Shown one piece after another: positions 33,359-43,400 of a stretch of DNA of 64,000 nt. The DNA comes from Ignavibacteriota bacterium. Its GTDB lineage: Bacteria; Bacteroidota; Ignavibacteria; Ignavibacteriales; Melioribacteraceae. The DNA lies in NCBI GenBank assembly GCA_016716225.1, contig JADJWT010000001.1:2242501-2306500 (forward strand), in the 5' to 3' direction. Under the pieces are notes generated by a model. The model was not told the origin of the DNA. It did not search any database and was given only the letters and a program-made list of their open reading frames with translations. How positions within the stretch are numbered: position 1 is the stretch's first letter; each line of letters starts with the position of its first letter. The translations under genes and the position numbers were made by a program.

Positions 33359-33526
33359 ATGGCAAAAGCTAAAAATGCTAGACAAAATATTATTTTAGAA
33401 AGTACAGCAAAAACTGGGTATCGTTATACTACAACAAAAAATAAAAGAAATCACCCAGCACGTGTTGAATTCAAAAAATATGATCCAATTGTAAGAAAAC
33501 ACGTAATTTTTAAGGAAACTAAATAA
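33359..33526 (+). CDS. rpmG: 50S ribosomal protein L33
   Basis: A 55-residue protein beginning MAKAKNARQNIILES, with YRYTTTKNKRNHPARVEFKKY, the L33 core, split over residues 21-41. It lacks the two CxxC zinc pairs of C+ L33 forms, so it is the zinc-independent type. GAGG lies before the ATG. The stop is only 2 bases from the 5' end of tRNA-Trp, so the message must be cut by RNase P to release the tRNA. The order tRNA-Thr, rpmG, tRNA-Trp, secE, nusG is a conserved bacterial arrangement. Confidence 0.93.
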   Translation: MAKAKNARQNIILESTAKTGYRYTTTKNKRNHPARVEFKKYDPIVRKHVIFKETK

Positions 33527-33528
33527 AT

Positions 33529-33601
33529 ACGTCAGTGGCTCAATTGGTAGAGCAGCGGTCTCCAAAACCGCAGGTTGGGGGTTCGAGTCCCTCCTGACGT
33601 G
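33529..33601 (+). tRNA. tRNA-Trp (anticodon CCA)
   Basis: The acceptor ACGTCAG pairs with CTGACGT, the D arm is GCTCAATTGGTAGAGC, the anticodon stem is GCGGT/ACCGC with CCA at 33562-33564, and the T loop is GTTCGAG. G is the discriminator, as expected for tryptophan. It lies between rpmG and secE. Confidence 0.95.
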
Positions 33602-33621
33602 CAACTAAAACTTTTGGTGTT

Positions 33622-33804
33622 ATGAAAGAAAAAATAATAGAGTTTTTTAACGGTGTTGTAAAAGAAATGAAAAAAGTTACTTGGCCAACTCAAGAAGAGT
33701 TAAAAGAGTCAACTACTATTGTAATTGTTGTTTGTTTAATAATTGCTGTTTTTACATATGCTGTTGATATGGGTGTAACTCAGTTATTTCAAGGAATATT
33801 TTAG
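33622..33804 (+). CDS. secE: Preprotein translocase subunit SecE
   Basis: A 60-residue single-span SecE. An amphipathic helix (FFNGVVKEMKKVTWPTQEE, with the family signature V-x-W-P) is followed by one membrane segment (about 30-50, IVIVVCLIIAVFTYAV). It clamps SecY in the inner membrane. It is 2 bases before nusG, the near-universal pair. Confidence 0.94.
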   Translation: MKEKIIEFFNGVVKEMKKVTWPTQEELKESTTIVIVVCLIIAVFTYAVDMGVTQLFQGIF

Positions 33805-33806
33805 TT

Positions 33807-34352
33807 TTGGAAAACTCAAATCTTAAATGGTATGTTGTTAGAACTTTTTCCGGACACGAAAACAAAGTAAAATCAATTATTGATCTTGAATTAGCTGATA
33901 ATACTGAACTTAGAGCAAGAATTGAAGAAGTGTTGGTCCCGGTTGAAAAAGTTTTTGAAGTAAAAGATGGAAAAAAACGAACAAAAACAAAGAATTTTTT
34001 CCCTGGTTACATTTTAGTAAAAGCTGAACTTGATAATAGAGTTTTAGATTTTATTTCTAATACTCCTTCTGTAATGGGCTTTCTTGGTGGTCAAAAAAAA
34101 CCAAATCCGCTTCAGCCTGATGAAGTTAAGAGAATTGTTGGAAGAATTACAAAAGATGAAGAAACTGAAAGAACTGATACAATTTTCAGATCTGGTGATT
34201 ATGTGAAAATAATAGATGGTCCATTTAATAATTTTTCCGGTGTAATTGAAGAAGTAAATGAAGATAGATTAAAAATAAAAGTACTTGTATCAATTTTTGG
34301 CAGAAAAACACCTGTAGAAATTGATTTTGTTCAAGCAGAATTAGAAAAATAA
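33807..34352 (+). CDS. nusG: Transcription termination/antitermination factor NusG
   Basis: NusG binds the RNA polymerase clamp through its NGN domain (about 8-115, starting KWYVVRTFSGHENKV) and contacts ribosome or Rho through its KOW domain (about 127-181, GDYVKIIDGPFNNFSGVIEEV). PGYILVKAEL is the conserved loop. The length of 181 residues is standard. The start is TTG, 2 bases after secE; its ribosome site would lie in the end of secE (AAGGAA). Confidence 0.95.
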   Translation: MENSNLKWYVVRTFSGHENKVKSIIDLELADNTELRARIEEVLVPVEKVFEVKDGKKRTKTKNFFPGYILVKAELDNRVLDFISNTPSVMGFLGGQKKPNPLQPDEVKRIVGRITKDEETERTDTIFRSGDYVKIIDGPFNNFSGVIEEVNEDRLKIKVLVSIFGRKTPVEIDFVQAELEK

Positions 34353-34367
34353 ATTTAGGTTCAAAAA

Positions 34368-34790
34368 ATGGCTAAAAAAATTGATAGTTATATTAAGTTA
34401 CAAATTCCTGCCGGTGCTGCAAATCCTTCTCCACCTGTAGGTCCAGCATTAGGTCAAAAAGGTGTTAATATCATGGAATTTTGTAAGCAGTTTAATGCAA
34501 GAACTGCCGATAAAGCTGGGTTGATTATTCCTGTTGTAATAACAGTATTTGCCGATAAGAGTTTTACATTTGTAACAAAAACCCCACCCGCTGCAGTGTT
34601 GTTGAAAAAAGCAGCTAAAGTAGAGAGAGGATCGGCAGAGCCAAATAAAACAAAAGTTGCAGCAGTTACTGAAGCTCAAATTCAAGAAATTGCAGAAACC
34701 AAAATGGCTGATCTTAATGCAAATGATGTTGAGCATGCGAAAAGTATGATTGCTGGTACAGCAAGAAGCATGGGAATAACCGTTAAATAA
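34368..34790 (+). CDS. rplK: 50S ribosomal protein L11
   Basis: A 140-residue L11. IKLQIPAGAANPSPPVGPALGQ (about 8-29) is the Pro/Gly-rich N-terminal domain that binds release factors, EF-G and thiopeptides. The C-terminal RNA-binding domain ends in GTARSMGITVK. L11 forms the GTPase-associated stalk base with L10. It is the first gene of the rplKAJL-rpoBC cluster, 15 bases after nusG. Confidence 0.96.
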   Translation: MAKKIDSYIKLQIPAGAANPSPPVGPALGQKGVNIMEFCKQFNARTADKAGLIIPVVITVFADKSFTFVTKTPPAAVLLKKAAKVERGSAEPNKTKVAAVTEAQIQEIAETKMADLNANDVEHAKSMIAGTARSMGITVK

Positions 34791-34796
34791 AAAAAG

Positions 34797-35507
34797 TTGG
34801 ATAAAATGAAAGTATCTAAAAGAGTTAAAAATATAAAAGAAACCGTTAAAACAGCTAAAGAATATTCGTTAGAAGATGCAATTAAAACTCTTAAAGAAGT
34901 AAGTAAAGTAAAATTTACTGAATCTTTAGATTGCGCAATAAGATTAGGAGTTGATCCTAAACATGCAGATCAAATGGTACGCGGAACAGTTTCCCTTCCA
35001 CATGGAACTGGTAAACAAGTTCGAGTACTAGTTATTACTAAAGAACCAAAAGCAAAAGAAGCTTTGGAAGCTGGTGCTGAATACGCTGGTTTTGAAGAAT
35101 ATTTAGAAAAAATTAAAGAAGGCTGGACAGATATTGATGTTATTATTGCATCACCGGATTCTATGGCTGAATTAGGAAAATTAGGAAGAATTTTAGGACC
35201 TCGCGGTTTAATGCCAAATCCCAAAACAGGAACTGTAACTCCGGATGTAGCTAAAGCAGTAAAAGAAGTCAAAGCTGGTAAAATAGATTTTAGAGTCGAT
35301 AAAACCGGTATTGTTCATGCTTCATTGGGTAAATTATCATTTACAGAAAATCAATTAGTTGATAATGTAAAAGAATTTCTAAAAACAATTATTAAACTAA
35401 AACCATCAGCAGCAAAAGGAACTTATGTTAAAAGCTTATTTTTAAGCAGTACAATGGGACCAGGTTTGCAAATTGCTAAAGATGATGTTTTAGCAAATTT
35501 TAAATAA
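34797..35507 (+). CDS. rplA: 50S ribosomal protein L1
   Basis: L1 forms the mobile stalk at the E site and often represses its own operon. KFTESLDCAIRLGVDPKHADQ (about 39-59) and GPRGLMPNPKTGTVTPD are the family signatures. It is 236 residues from a TTG at 34797. An in-frame ATG at 34806 gives 233 and is equally likely, since neither has a strong ribosome site. It lies 6 bases after rplK. Confidence 0.95.
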   Translation: MDKMKVSKRVKNIKETVKTAKEYSLEDAIKTLKEVSKVKFTESLDCAIRLGVDPKHADQMVRGTVSLPHGTGKQVRVLVITKEPKAKEALEAGAEYAGFEEYLEKIKEGWTDIDVIIASPDSMAELGKLGRILGPRGLMPNPKTGTVTPDVAKAVKEVKAGKIDFRVDKTGIVHASLGKLSFTENQLVDNVKEFLKTIIKLKPSAAKGTYVKSLFLSSTMGPGLQIAKDDVLANFK

Positions 35508-35523
35508 GAATTACGCACTCAAA

Positions 35524-35560
35524 ATAAATATAAACAATAGCTTCGTTGTTTATTTTTGAA
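35524..35560 (+). promoter_or_regulatory. Candidate rplJ leader hairpin (L10 leader)
   Basis: TAAACAA (35531-35537) pairs perfectly with TTGTTTA (35546-35552) around TAGCTTCG. A partial lower stem continues through A/T runs to 35524 and 35560. It lies between rplA and rplJ, where L10-L12 complexes bind a leader RNA to control rplJL in many bacteria. The sequence was not matched to a known leader model. Confidence 0.45.
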
Positions 35561-35579
35561 TTATTGAATCGGGTAAAAG

Positions 35580-36101
35580 ATGAATAAGAATGAAAAACTA
35601 GAAAGCATGTCAGAAATACGTAAACTTGTGGAAAAATCTTCAGGAATGTACCTTGTTGATTATTCCGGAGTTAATGTTGAAGATATCAGTTTTCTAAGAA
35701 GAGAATTTAGGAAAGAAAATGTTACCTATAAAGTATTTAAAAACACTTTTCTTAAAAGAGTTCTTAAAGAAATTGGCGGATATGAAAAATTTGAACCGCT
35801 TTTAGTAGGTATGATTGGTGTGGCTTTCACTAGTGATAATTTTGTTGCTCCAGCTAAAATTATTAAAAAATTTAGTAAGGATAAAAACAAATTTACATTT
35901 AGAGGAAGTTATCTTGAATCGCAATTTTATGGTGCTGATGAGTTAGATAGTTTAGCATCAATGCCAACAAAAGAAGAAATGATGGCTTCAATTATTGGTA
36001 GTATTGCTGCTCCTGCTTCTGGTATTGTTGGAGCAATTAACGCAGTTTTAAGAGATTTAGTAAGCGTTGTTGATGAAATCAGCAAACAGAAAGCTGCATA
36101 A
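35580..36101 (+). CDS. rplJ: 50S ribosomal protein L10
   Basis: L10 anchors the L7/L12 dimers to 23S rRNA. The N-terminal RNA-binding domain (about 1-130) includes YLVDYSGVNVEDI and the RREFRKENVTYKVFKNT strand. The C-terminal helix (about 140-173, Ala-rich then VSVVDEISKQKAA) binds L12. The length of 173 residues is normal. A hairpin leader precedes it and rplL follows after 37 bases. Confidence 0.95.
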   Translation: MNKNEKLESMSEIRKLVEKSSGMYLVDYSGVNVEDISFLRREFRKENVTYKVFKNTFLKRVLKEIGGYEKFEPLLVGMIGVAFTSDNFVAPAKIIKKFSKDKNKFTFRGSYLESQFYGADELDSLASMPTKEEMMASIIGSIAAPASGIVGAINAVLRDLVSVVDEISKQKAA

Positions 36102-36138
36102 TATTAAATGAAATTAAGTAATCGATAGGAGATAAAAA

Positions 36139-36519
36139 ATGTCAGAGAAAATAACTGAAATTGTTGAAAAAATTAAAGCATTAACATTGGTTGAAGCTTC
36201 TGAATTAAAAAAAGCATTAGAAACTGAATTTGGTGTAACCGCTGCTGCTCCGATGATGATGGCAGGTGCTGCTCCGGCTGGTGAAGCTGCTCCAGTTGTT
36301 GAAGAAAAAACTGAATTTAATGTTGTTCTTACTTCATTTGGGGATAAGAAAATTAATGTTATTAAAGTTGTTAGAGCTCATACTGGATTAGGTCTAAAAG
36401 AAGCTAAAGATTTAGTTGATGGTGTCCCTAGTGTAGTAAAAGAAGGTGTTTCAAAAGATGAAGCTGAAAAAATTAAGAAAGAACTTGAAGAATCTGGTGC
36501 ATCAGTTGAACTTAAATAG
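36139..36519 (+). CDS. rplL: 50S ribosomal protein L7/L12
   Basis: The multicopy stalk protein that recruits translational GTPases. An N-terminal dimerisation domain (about 1-32), an Ala/Pro/Met-rich hinge (about 33-53) and a C-terminal domain with KKINVIKVVRAHTGLGLKEA (about 73-92) are all present in 126 residues. A good TAGGAG ribosome site fits its high stoichiometry. A long hairpin separates it from rpoB. Confidence 0.97.
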   Translation: MSEKITEIVEKIKALTLVEASELKKALETEFGVTAAAPMMMAGAAPAGEAAPVVEEKTEFNVVLTSFGDKKINVIKVVRAHTGLGLKEAKDLVDGVPSVVKEGVSKDEAEKIKKELEESGASVELK

Positions 36520-36550
36520 TTTATCTTAACAATTTTTTACAAAATATTCG

Positions 36551-36582
36551 AAGTGGTAATGTGGAAAAACGCGTTACCACTT
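36551..36582 (+). terminator. Hairpin between rplL and rpoB (attenuator or processing site)
   Basis: AAGTGGTAATGTG (36551-36563) pairs with CGCGTTACCACTT (36570-36582), 13 pairs with two G-U, around the loop GAAAAA. No T-run follows directly, so it may be a partial terminator or an RNase III site lowering rpoBC output relative to rplL. Confidence 0.5.
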
Positions 36583-36633
36583 TCGTGCATTTAAAAACAA
36601 ATTTTTAGTTTAATTCTTTTGAGAGGTATCGGC

Positions 36634-39600
36634 TTGGAGAAACATAAAATTAACAAGAAAAATAATCGTATCACATTTGCCTCCATTATGCCTACGGTTG
36701 ATATTCCGGATTTATTAAATGTTCAATTAGATTCTTTTGAAGAATTCTTACAGTTAGGTGTACCTCCGGAAAAAAGGGAGAATAAGGGCTTACAAGCAAC
36801 ATTTATTGCAAATTTTCCAATTTTTGATAATAAAGAATTTTATAGACTGGATTTTATCAGTTATAATATCGAAAAACCAAGATATTCCATTCGTGAATGT
36901 GAAGAAAGAGGACTAACTTATGCTGCCCCTCTAAAAGCAAAATTGAGATTATCAACCAAAGATGATGAAACCGAAGAATATGTAAATTCAGTAGAACAAG
37001 ATGTTTATTTAGGCAATCTTCCATTTTTAACTGATAGTGGAACATTTATAATAAATGGTGCTGAGAGAGTAATAGTAAGTCAGTTACATAGATCTCCCGG
37101 AGTAGCTTTTTCACAATCTTTACACCCAAATGGAACACCAATTTATTCAGCTAGAATTATTCCATTTAGAGGTTCTTGGGTTGAATTTGCAACTGATATA
37201 AACCATGTCATGTATGTTTATATCGATAGAAGGAAAAAATTTCCAGCAACAACTTTGCTTAGAGCAATAAATTATACAACTGATGAAGACATTCTAAAGC
37301 TATTTAATTTAGTTGTTGAAGAAAAAATAAATTCGTTAGATGAAACATTTGTTGGCAGATTATCCGCTGAAGATTTAATTGATACAGCAACCGGTGAAAT
37401 TTTTGTTGCGAAAGATGAAGAATTAACTGAAGAAATTATTGATAATCTAAAAGAATCCGGACTTAAAACAATTAAATTAATTAATTCCGATTCTAATCAA
37501 GAGCAAAATTTAGTTCTCAATACTTTGCGAAAAGATTCTGCAAAAACAAAAGAAGAAGCACTTTTTGCCATATACAGACAATTAAGATCCGGTGAAGCTC
37601 CAGATATTGAAACCGCAGAATCTTTAATTGATAAATTATTTTTCAACGAAAAAAGATATGATCTTGGTGAAGTTGGAAGATTTAGAATGAATGATAAATT
37701 AGGATTAAACATTCCACTGAATATTACAGTCCTAACTCCGCAAGATATTGTTGCAATTATGGCAAGCATAATTAAGTTAAAAATTGGAAACGTAAATGTT
37801 GATGATATAGATCATTTGGGAAATAGACGCGTAAGAACTGTTGGCGAGCAATTAATGCAGCAATATAATGTTGGTTTAGCAAGAATGGCTCGTACAATTA
37901 AAGAACGTATGAATATGCGTGATACCGAAAATATGCAGCCTCAAGATTTGGTAAATGCACGCACAATGAGCAGTGTCATAAATGCATTTTTTGGAACGAA
38001 CCAACTTTCACAATTTATGGATCAAACAAATCCATTATCTGAATTAACGCACAAGAGAAGAGTTTCTGCATTAGGTCCTGGTGGGTTAACGAGAGAAAGA
38101 GCTGGGTTTGAAGTTCGTGACGTTCACCATTCTCATTACGGAAGATTGTGTCCAATTGAAACTCCAGAAGGACCGAACATTGGTCTTATATCATCTTTAA
38201 CGATTTATTCAAGAGTAAATAGCTATGGATTTTTAGAAACTCCGTATAGAAAAGTTAAAGATGGAAAAGTTTCAAAAGAGGTACATTATCTAAATGCAGA
38301 TGAAGAAGATGCTTTTACAATTGCTCAGGCAAATGCTCCAATTACTGATAAAGGTGAATTCATAAATCCAAGAGTAAAATGTAGATATAAAGGGGAATTC
38401 CCAGTTGTTGTTCCAGATCAAGTACATTTTATGGATGTTGCACCATCTCAAATAGTTAGTGCCGGAGCTGCTTTAATTCCATTCTTGGAGCATGATGATG
38501 CTAACCGCGCATTAATGGGTTCAAACATGCAGAGACAAGCTGTCCCTCTTTTAAAACCTCAAGCTCCAATTGTTGGTACTGGAATGGAGCAAATTGTTGC
38601 TCACGATTCACGCTCAGTTGTTGTAGCCGAAGATTCTGGATATATAGAATATGTTGATGCAAAGACAATTATAGTAAAGTATGATATTGATTCGGATAGC
38701 GAAGAAGCAATTACAAATTTTGATGATGAAAGAAGAATTGAATATAAATTAACAAAGTTTACAGGAACCAACCAAGAAACTTGTTTTAATCAAATTCCGG
38801 TTGTTAAAATTGGACAAAAAGTTAAAAAAGGTGATGTACTTGCTGATGGTCCTGCAATAGATGGCGGTGAACTTGCTCTCGGAAGAAATGTTTCCGTAGC
38901 TTTTATGCCTTGGAATGGATATAATTTTGAAGATGCTATCGTAATTAGTGAAAAAATGGTGGCGGATGATGCCTTTACTTCAATCCATATTGAAGAATTT
39001 GAACTTCAAGTTAGAGAAACAAAAAGAGGTGAAGAAGAATTAACAAGAGATATTCCAAACGTTAGTGAAGAAGCTACAAGAAATCTTGACGAAAACGGAA
39101 TAATTCGCGAAGGTGCAATTGTTCAAGAAGGAGAAATTTTGATTGGAAAAATTACACCTAAAGGTGAATCCGATCCAACTCCCGAAGAAAAATTGTTAAA
39201 AGCAATATTTGGAGATAAAGCTGGCGACGTGAAAGATGCTTCTCTAAAAGCACCTCCTGGATTAAAAGGCATTGTAATAAAAACTCGTCTTTTTAGCAGA
39301 AAGAAAAAAGATGCAGAAGCTAAAAAAATTGAGAAAAAAGAAATTGAGCATCTTGAAAAGAAAAATCAAGAAGCAACAGAAAACCATTATAAAAAATTGG
39401 TTGCAAAACTTACCAAAATTGGTGAAGGAAAAACAACAATTGGTATTAGAGATTTGGATAGTACTGTTGTTTTAAGAAGTGGAACTGTAATTAAAGATGC
39501 TACGTTCCCAGGAATTGCGGATGTTGCTAAATTAGATTATACTCAGGATTGGTATAAAGATGCGACCGATAATAAATTAGTTAAAAAAGTATTTGTAAAT

Positions 39601-40410
39601 TATTTTAATGTGCTTTCTGATATAAATGAAGAATTTAAAAGAGAAAAGACAAATATTCAAAGTGGCGATGAATTACCTCCCGGAATTGTTCAATTAGCAA
39701 AAGTTTATGTAGCTAAAAAAAGAAAACTTTCTGTTGGCGATAAAATGGCTGGTCGACATGGAAATAAAGGTGTTGTTGCTAAAATTGTTCCTGTTGAAGA
39801 TATGCCATATCACGAAGATGGAACTCCTGTTGATATAGTTCTAAATCCATTAGGTGTACCATCTCGTATGAACCTTGGTCAACTTTATGAAACTGCATTA
39901 GGTTGGGTTGGTAAAAAATTAGGAGTAAAATTTGAAACTCCAATATTTGATGGAGCAAGCTATACAAATGTAGATGAATTTTTGGAAAAAGCTGGACTTC
40001 CAGCTGGAAGTAAAGCAACTCTTTTTGATGGAAGGACCGGTGAGAAATTTGATCAAAAAGTTACTTGCGGTTACATATATATGCTTAAATTAGGTCATAT
40101 GGTTGAAGATAAACTTCATGCTAGATCAATTGGACCATATTCTTTAATTACTCAACAACCATTAGGTGGAAAGGCTCAGTTTGGTGGTCAAAGATTTGGT
40201 GAAATGGAAGTTTGGGCACTCGAAGGTTACGGAGCAGCTCATATCTTGCAAGAAATTTTAACTGTAAAAAGTGATGATGTTACCGGTAGAGCCAAAACTT
40301 ATGAAGCGATTGTAAAAGGCGAAAATTTGGGCAAACCAAATGTGCCCGAATCATTTAACGTGTTAATTAAAGAGCTTCAAGGTTTAGGCCTTGATATTAA
40401 AGTGAACTAA
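36634..40410 (+). CDS. rpoB: DNA-directed RNA polymerase subunit beta
   Basis: The beta subunit forms half of the catalytic cleft. The rifampicin region (FFGTNQLSQFMDQTNPLSELTHKRR, about residues 451-475) has no obvious resistance change. GAGLT-type and C-terminal motifs such as GRHGNKG, ERAGFEVRDVH and GGKAQFGGQRFGEMEVWALE (split) are intact. The frame extends back to a TTG at 36619, but GAGAGGT at 36621-36627 supports the TTG at 36634, giving 1258 residues. A Lys/Glu-rich insertion lies near 900. It is followed by rpoC. Confidence 0.97.
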   Translation: MEKHKINKKNNRITFASIMPTVDIPDLLNVQLDSFEEFLQLGVPPEKRENKGLQATFIANFPIFDNKEFYRLDFISYNIEKPRYSIRECEERGLTYAAPLKAKLRLSTKDDETEEYVNSVEQDVYLGNLPFLTDSGTFIINGAERVIVSQLHRSPGVAFSQSLHPNGTPIYSARIIPFRGSWVEFATDINHVMYVYIDRRKKFPATTLLRAINYTTDEDILKLFNLVVEEKINSLDETFVGRLSAEDLIDTATGEIFVAKDEELTEEIIDNLKESGLKTIKLINSDSNQEQNLVLNTLRKDSAKTKEEALFAIYRQLRSGEAPDIETAESLIDKLFFNEKRYDLGEVGRFRMNDKLGLNIPLNITVLTPQDIVAIMASIIKLKIGNVNVDDIDHLGNRRVRTVGEQLMQQYNVGLARMARTIKERMNMRDTENMQPQDLVNARTMSSVINAFFGTNQLSQFMDQTNPLSELTHKRRVSALGPGGLTRERAGFEVRDVHHSHYGRLCPIETPEGPNIGLISSLTIYSRVNSYGFLETPYRKVKDGKVSKEVHYLNADEEDAFTIAQANAPITDKGEFINPRVKCRYKGEFPVVVPDQVHFMDVAPSQIVSAGAALIPFLEHDDANRALMGSNMQRQAVPLLKPQAPIVGTGMEQIVAHDSRSVVVAEDSGYIEYVDAKTIIVKYDIDSDSEEAITNFDDERRIEYKLTKFTGTNQETCFNQIPVVKIGQKVKKGDVLADGPAIDGGELALGRNVSVAFMPWNGYNFEDAIVISEKMVADDAFTSIHIEEFELQVRETKRGEEELTRDIPNVSEEATRNLDENGIIREGAIVQEGEILIGKITPKGESDPTPEEKLLKAIFGDKAGDVKDASLKAPPGLKGIVIKTRLFSRKKKDAEAKKIEKKEIEHLEKKNQEATENHYKKLVAKLTKIGEGKTTIGIRDLDSTVVLRSGTVIKDATFPGIADVAKLDYTQDWYKDATDNKLVKKVFVNYFNVLSDINEEFKREKTNIQSGDELPPGIVQLAKVYVAKKRKLSVGDKMAGRHGNKGVVAKIVPVEDMPYHEDGTPVDIVLNPLGVPSRMNLGQLYETALGWVGKKLGVKFETPIFDGASYTNVDEFLEKAGLPAGSKATLFDGRTGEKFDQKVTCGYIYMLKLGHMVEDKLHARSIGPYSLITQQPLGGKAQFGGQRFGEMEVWALEGYGAAHILQEILTVKSDDVTGRAKTYEAIVKGENLGKPNVPESFNVLIKELQGLGLDIKVN

Positions 40411-40449
40411 TTAAAACTAAATTATTTTGTGTTTTAAGGAGAAAGTTTA

Positions 40450-43400
40450 ATGAGATTTAGAAATCAAGAAGCTAAAGTAAAGCATATTGATCAATTAACT
40501 GTAAGTTTAGCAAGTCCGGATGATATTCTTTCACGATCACATGGTGAAGTTACCAAACCGGAAACAATAAATTATAGATCATTTAGACCAGAAAAAGATG
40601 GTTTATTTTGTGAAAAAATATTCGGACCTGTAAAAGACTGGGAATGTGCTTGCGGAAAATATAAAGGTATTAGATACAAAGGAATTGTTTGTGATCGTTG
40701 CGGTGTTGAAGTTATTCTAAAAAGTGTAAGACGTGAAAGAATGGGACATATAAGCCTTGCTGTTCCAGTTGTTCATATTTGGTTTTTCAAATCTTTGCCT
40801 TCCAAAATTGGAAATATTATTGGAATGAAAACAAAAGATTTGGAAAAAATAATTTATTATGAATCTTACGCTGTTATAAATCCCGGTGTAACCGGATTAA
40901 ATCATAAAGATTTAATTTCCGAAGATCAATATTTTGAAATCCTAAATTCACTTCCACATGATAATGATGCTTTAGATGATGATAATCCTAAAAAATTCGT
41001 TGCTAAAATTGGTGGTGATGGAGTAAGACATCTTCTTAAAGGTGTTGATGTTGAAAAAACTTTTAGAGAATTAAAAGCTGAATTGAAAACCGAAACTTCA
41101 CAACAAAAAAGTGCAGATATTCTTAAAAGACTTAGAGTTTTGGAAGCATTCAGAGAGTATGAAGGAAAAGTTCCAAACAGACCAGAATGGATGGTACTAA
41201 GTGTTGTTCCAGTAATTCCACCAGAATTAAGACCTTTAGTTCCTTTGGAAGGAGGACGCTTTGCAACAAGTGATTTAAATGATTTATATAGAAGAGTAAT
41301 TATTAGAAATAATCGTTTAAAAAGGTTAATTGATATAAAAGCTCCTGAAGTTATTTTACGAAACGAAAAAAGAATGCTACAAGAATCTGTTGATGCATTA
41401 TTTGATAATTCAAGACGTTCAAGCGCAGTTAGAAGTGATGGAAATCGTCCTCTAAAATCTTTAAGTGATATGCTTAAAGGTAAACAAGGAAGGTTTAGAC
41501 AAAACTTATTAGGAAAAAGAGTTGATTATTCTGGAAGATCAGTAATTGTTGTTGGTCCGGAATTAAAACTTCATGAATGTGGACTTCCCAAAGATATGGC
41601 TGTTGAGCTTTTCAAACCTTTTATTATTAGAAAATTATTAGATCGCGGTTACTATAAAACTGTAAAAAGTGCAAGAAAAGCAGTTGATAGAAAAGAAGCA
41701 ATTGTTTGGGATATTTTAGAGAAATTAATTGTTGGTCATCCGGTATTGTTAAACCGTGCTCCTACTTTGCACAGGCTAGGAATTCAAGCATTTCAACCAA
41801 AATTAATTGATGGTAAAGCAATTCAGCTTCATCCAATGGTTTGTACTGCGTTCAATGCGGATTTTGACGGCGACCAAATGGCTGTCCACGTTCCATTGTC
41901 TTTTGAAGCTCAATTAGAGGCATCGGTATTAATGCTTTCAAGTCATAATATTTTATCACCGCAAAATGGTAGTCCAATTGTTGTTCCAACTCAAGATATT
42001 GTTTTGGGATGTTATTATTTGACAAAAGTTAGAGCCGGAGCAAAAGGTGAAGGCTCAATGTATAGTACTGAAAAAGAAGTTGTTATTGCTTATAATGCTG
42101 GTGAATTAGATTTGCATGCAAAAATTAAATATAAGTTTGAAGGAAAATATATTGATACCACAACTGGTAGAGTTTTATTCAATCAAATAGTTCCTAAAGA
42201 GATGCAATTTTTCAACGAACTTTTGATCAAAAAAGTGTTCAGCGGTTTTATTTATAAAATGTTCATAAAATTAGGCAATGAAGTAACTTCTAAGTTTTTA
42301 GATAATTTAAAAGATACTGGATTTAAGTATGCTACAAAAGCCGGCATTTCAATTAGCTTCAGCGATATGATTGTTCCGGAAGAAAAGAAAACTTTGATAA
42401 ATGATTCTAACAAAAAAGTTTCATCAATATTAGACGAACATGAACAAGGTTTAATAACTGATGCTGAACGCTACAACAAAATTATTGACGTTTGGACGCA
42501 TACAACAAATGATGTTTCTAAATCATTAATGGAAAAAATCAAAGTTGATCAGCACGGTTTTAATTCACTTCATATGATGGTTGATTCCGGTGCGAGAGGT
42601 TCTCAAGAACAAGTTCGTCAGTTGGCTGGAATGAGAGGATTGATGATGAAACCTCAAAAAAGTTTAACTGGTCAATCCGGTGAAATTATTGAAAATCCGA
42701 TTGTAGCAAACTTTAAGGAAGGACTATCAGTTCTCGAGTATTTTATTTCAACTCACGGTGCGAGAAAAGGTCTTGCAGATACTGCTCTTAAAACTGCAGA
42801 TGCTGGTTATTTAACGAGAAGGCTTTGCGATGTTGCTCAAGACGTAATTATTTCTGAAGTTGATTGTGGAACAATTAGAGGTGTTTATATTTCAGCACTT
42901 AAAGATGTTGAATTAGAAAGAGAACCACTTGCAGAAAGAATTATTGGAAGAACAACTCAAGAAGATGTTTACGATCCTAAAACTGATGAATTAATTATTG
43001 AAGCAGGTGAATTGATTTCCGAAGAAATTGCAGAAAGAATAGATGAAGCAAATATTGATTCTGTATATATTAGAACTGTTTTAACTTGCGAATCTAAACG
43101 CGGTGTTTGTGCAAAATGTTACGGAAGAAATTTAACTACAGGAAATATTGCAGATATTGGTGAAGCGGTTGGAATTGTAGCTGCTCAATCAATTGGTGAA
43201 CCTGGTACACAATTAACACTTAGAACCTTCCACCTTGGTGGAACTTCTTCGCGTATTGCAAGTCAATCTCAAGTAGAATCTAGTGTAGAAGGAAAAGTTC
43301 AATTTGATAGAATTACATATGTAGAGAAACAAGATTTTAGAGGAACTGTAAAAGTTGTTACCGGAAGAAGAGGTTCTATCGGAATTTATGACGATGATAA

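Noticed and set aside
33395..33604. Minus-strand open frame encoding a MHVRRDSNPQPAVLE-type protein
   Set aside because: It is antisense to tRNA-Trp and rpmG. This protein string is a well-known false prediction made from tRNA complements.
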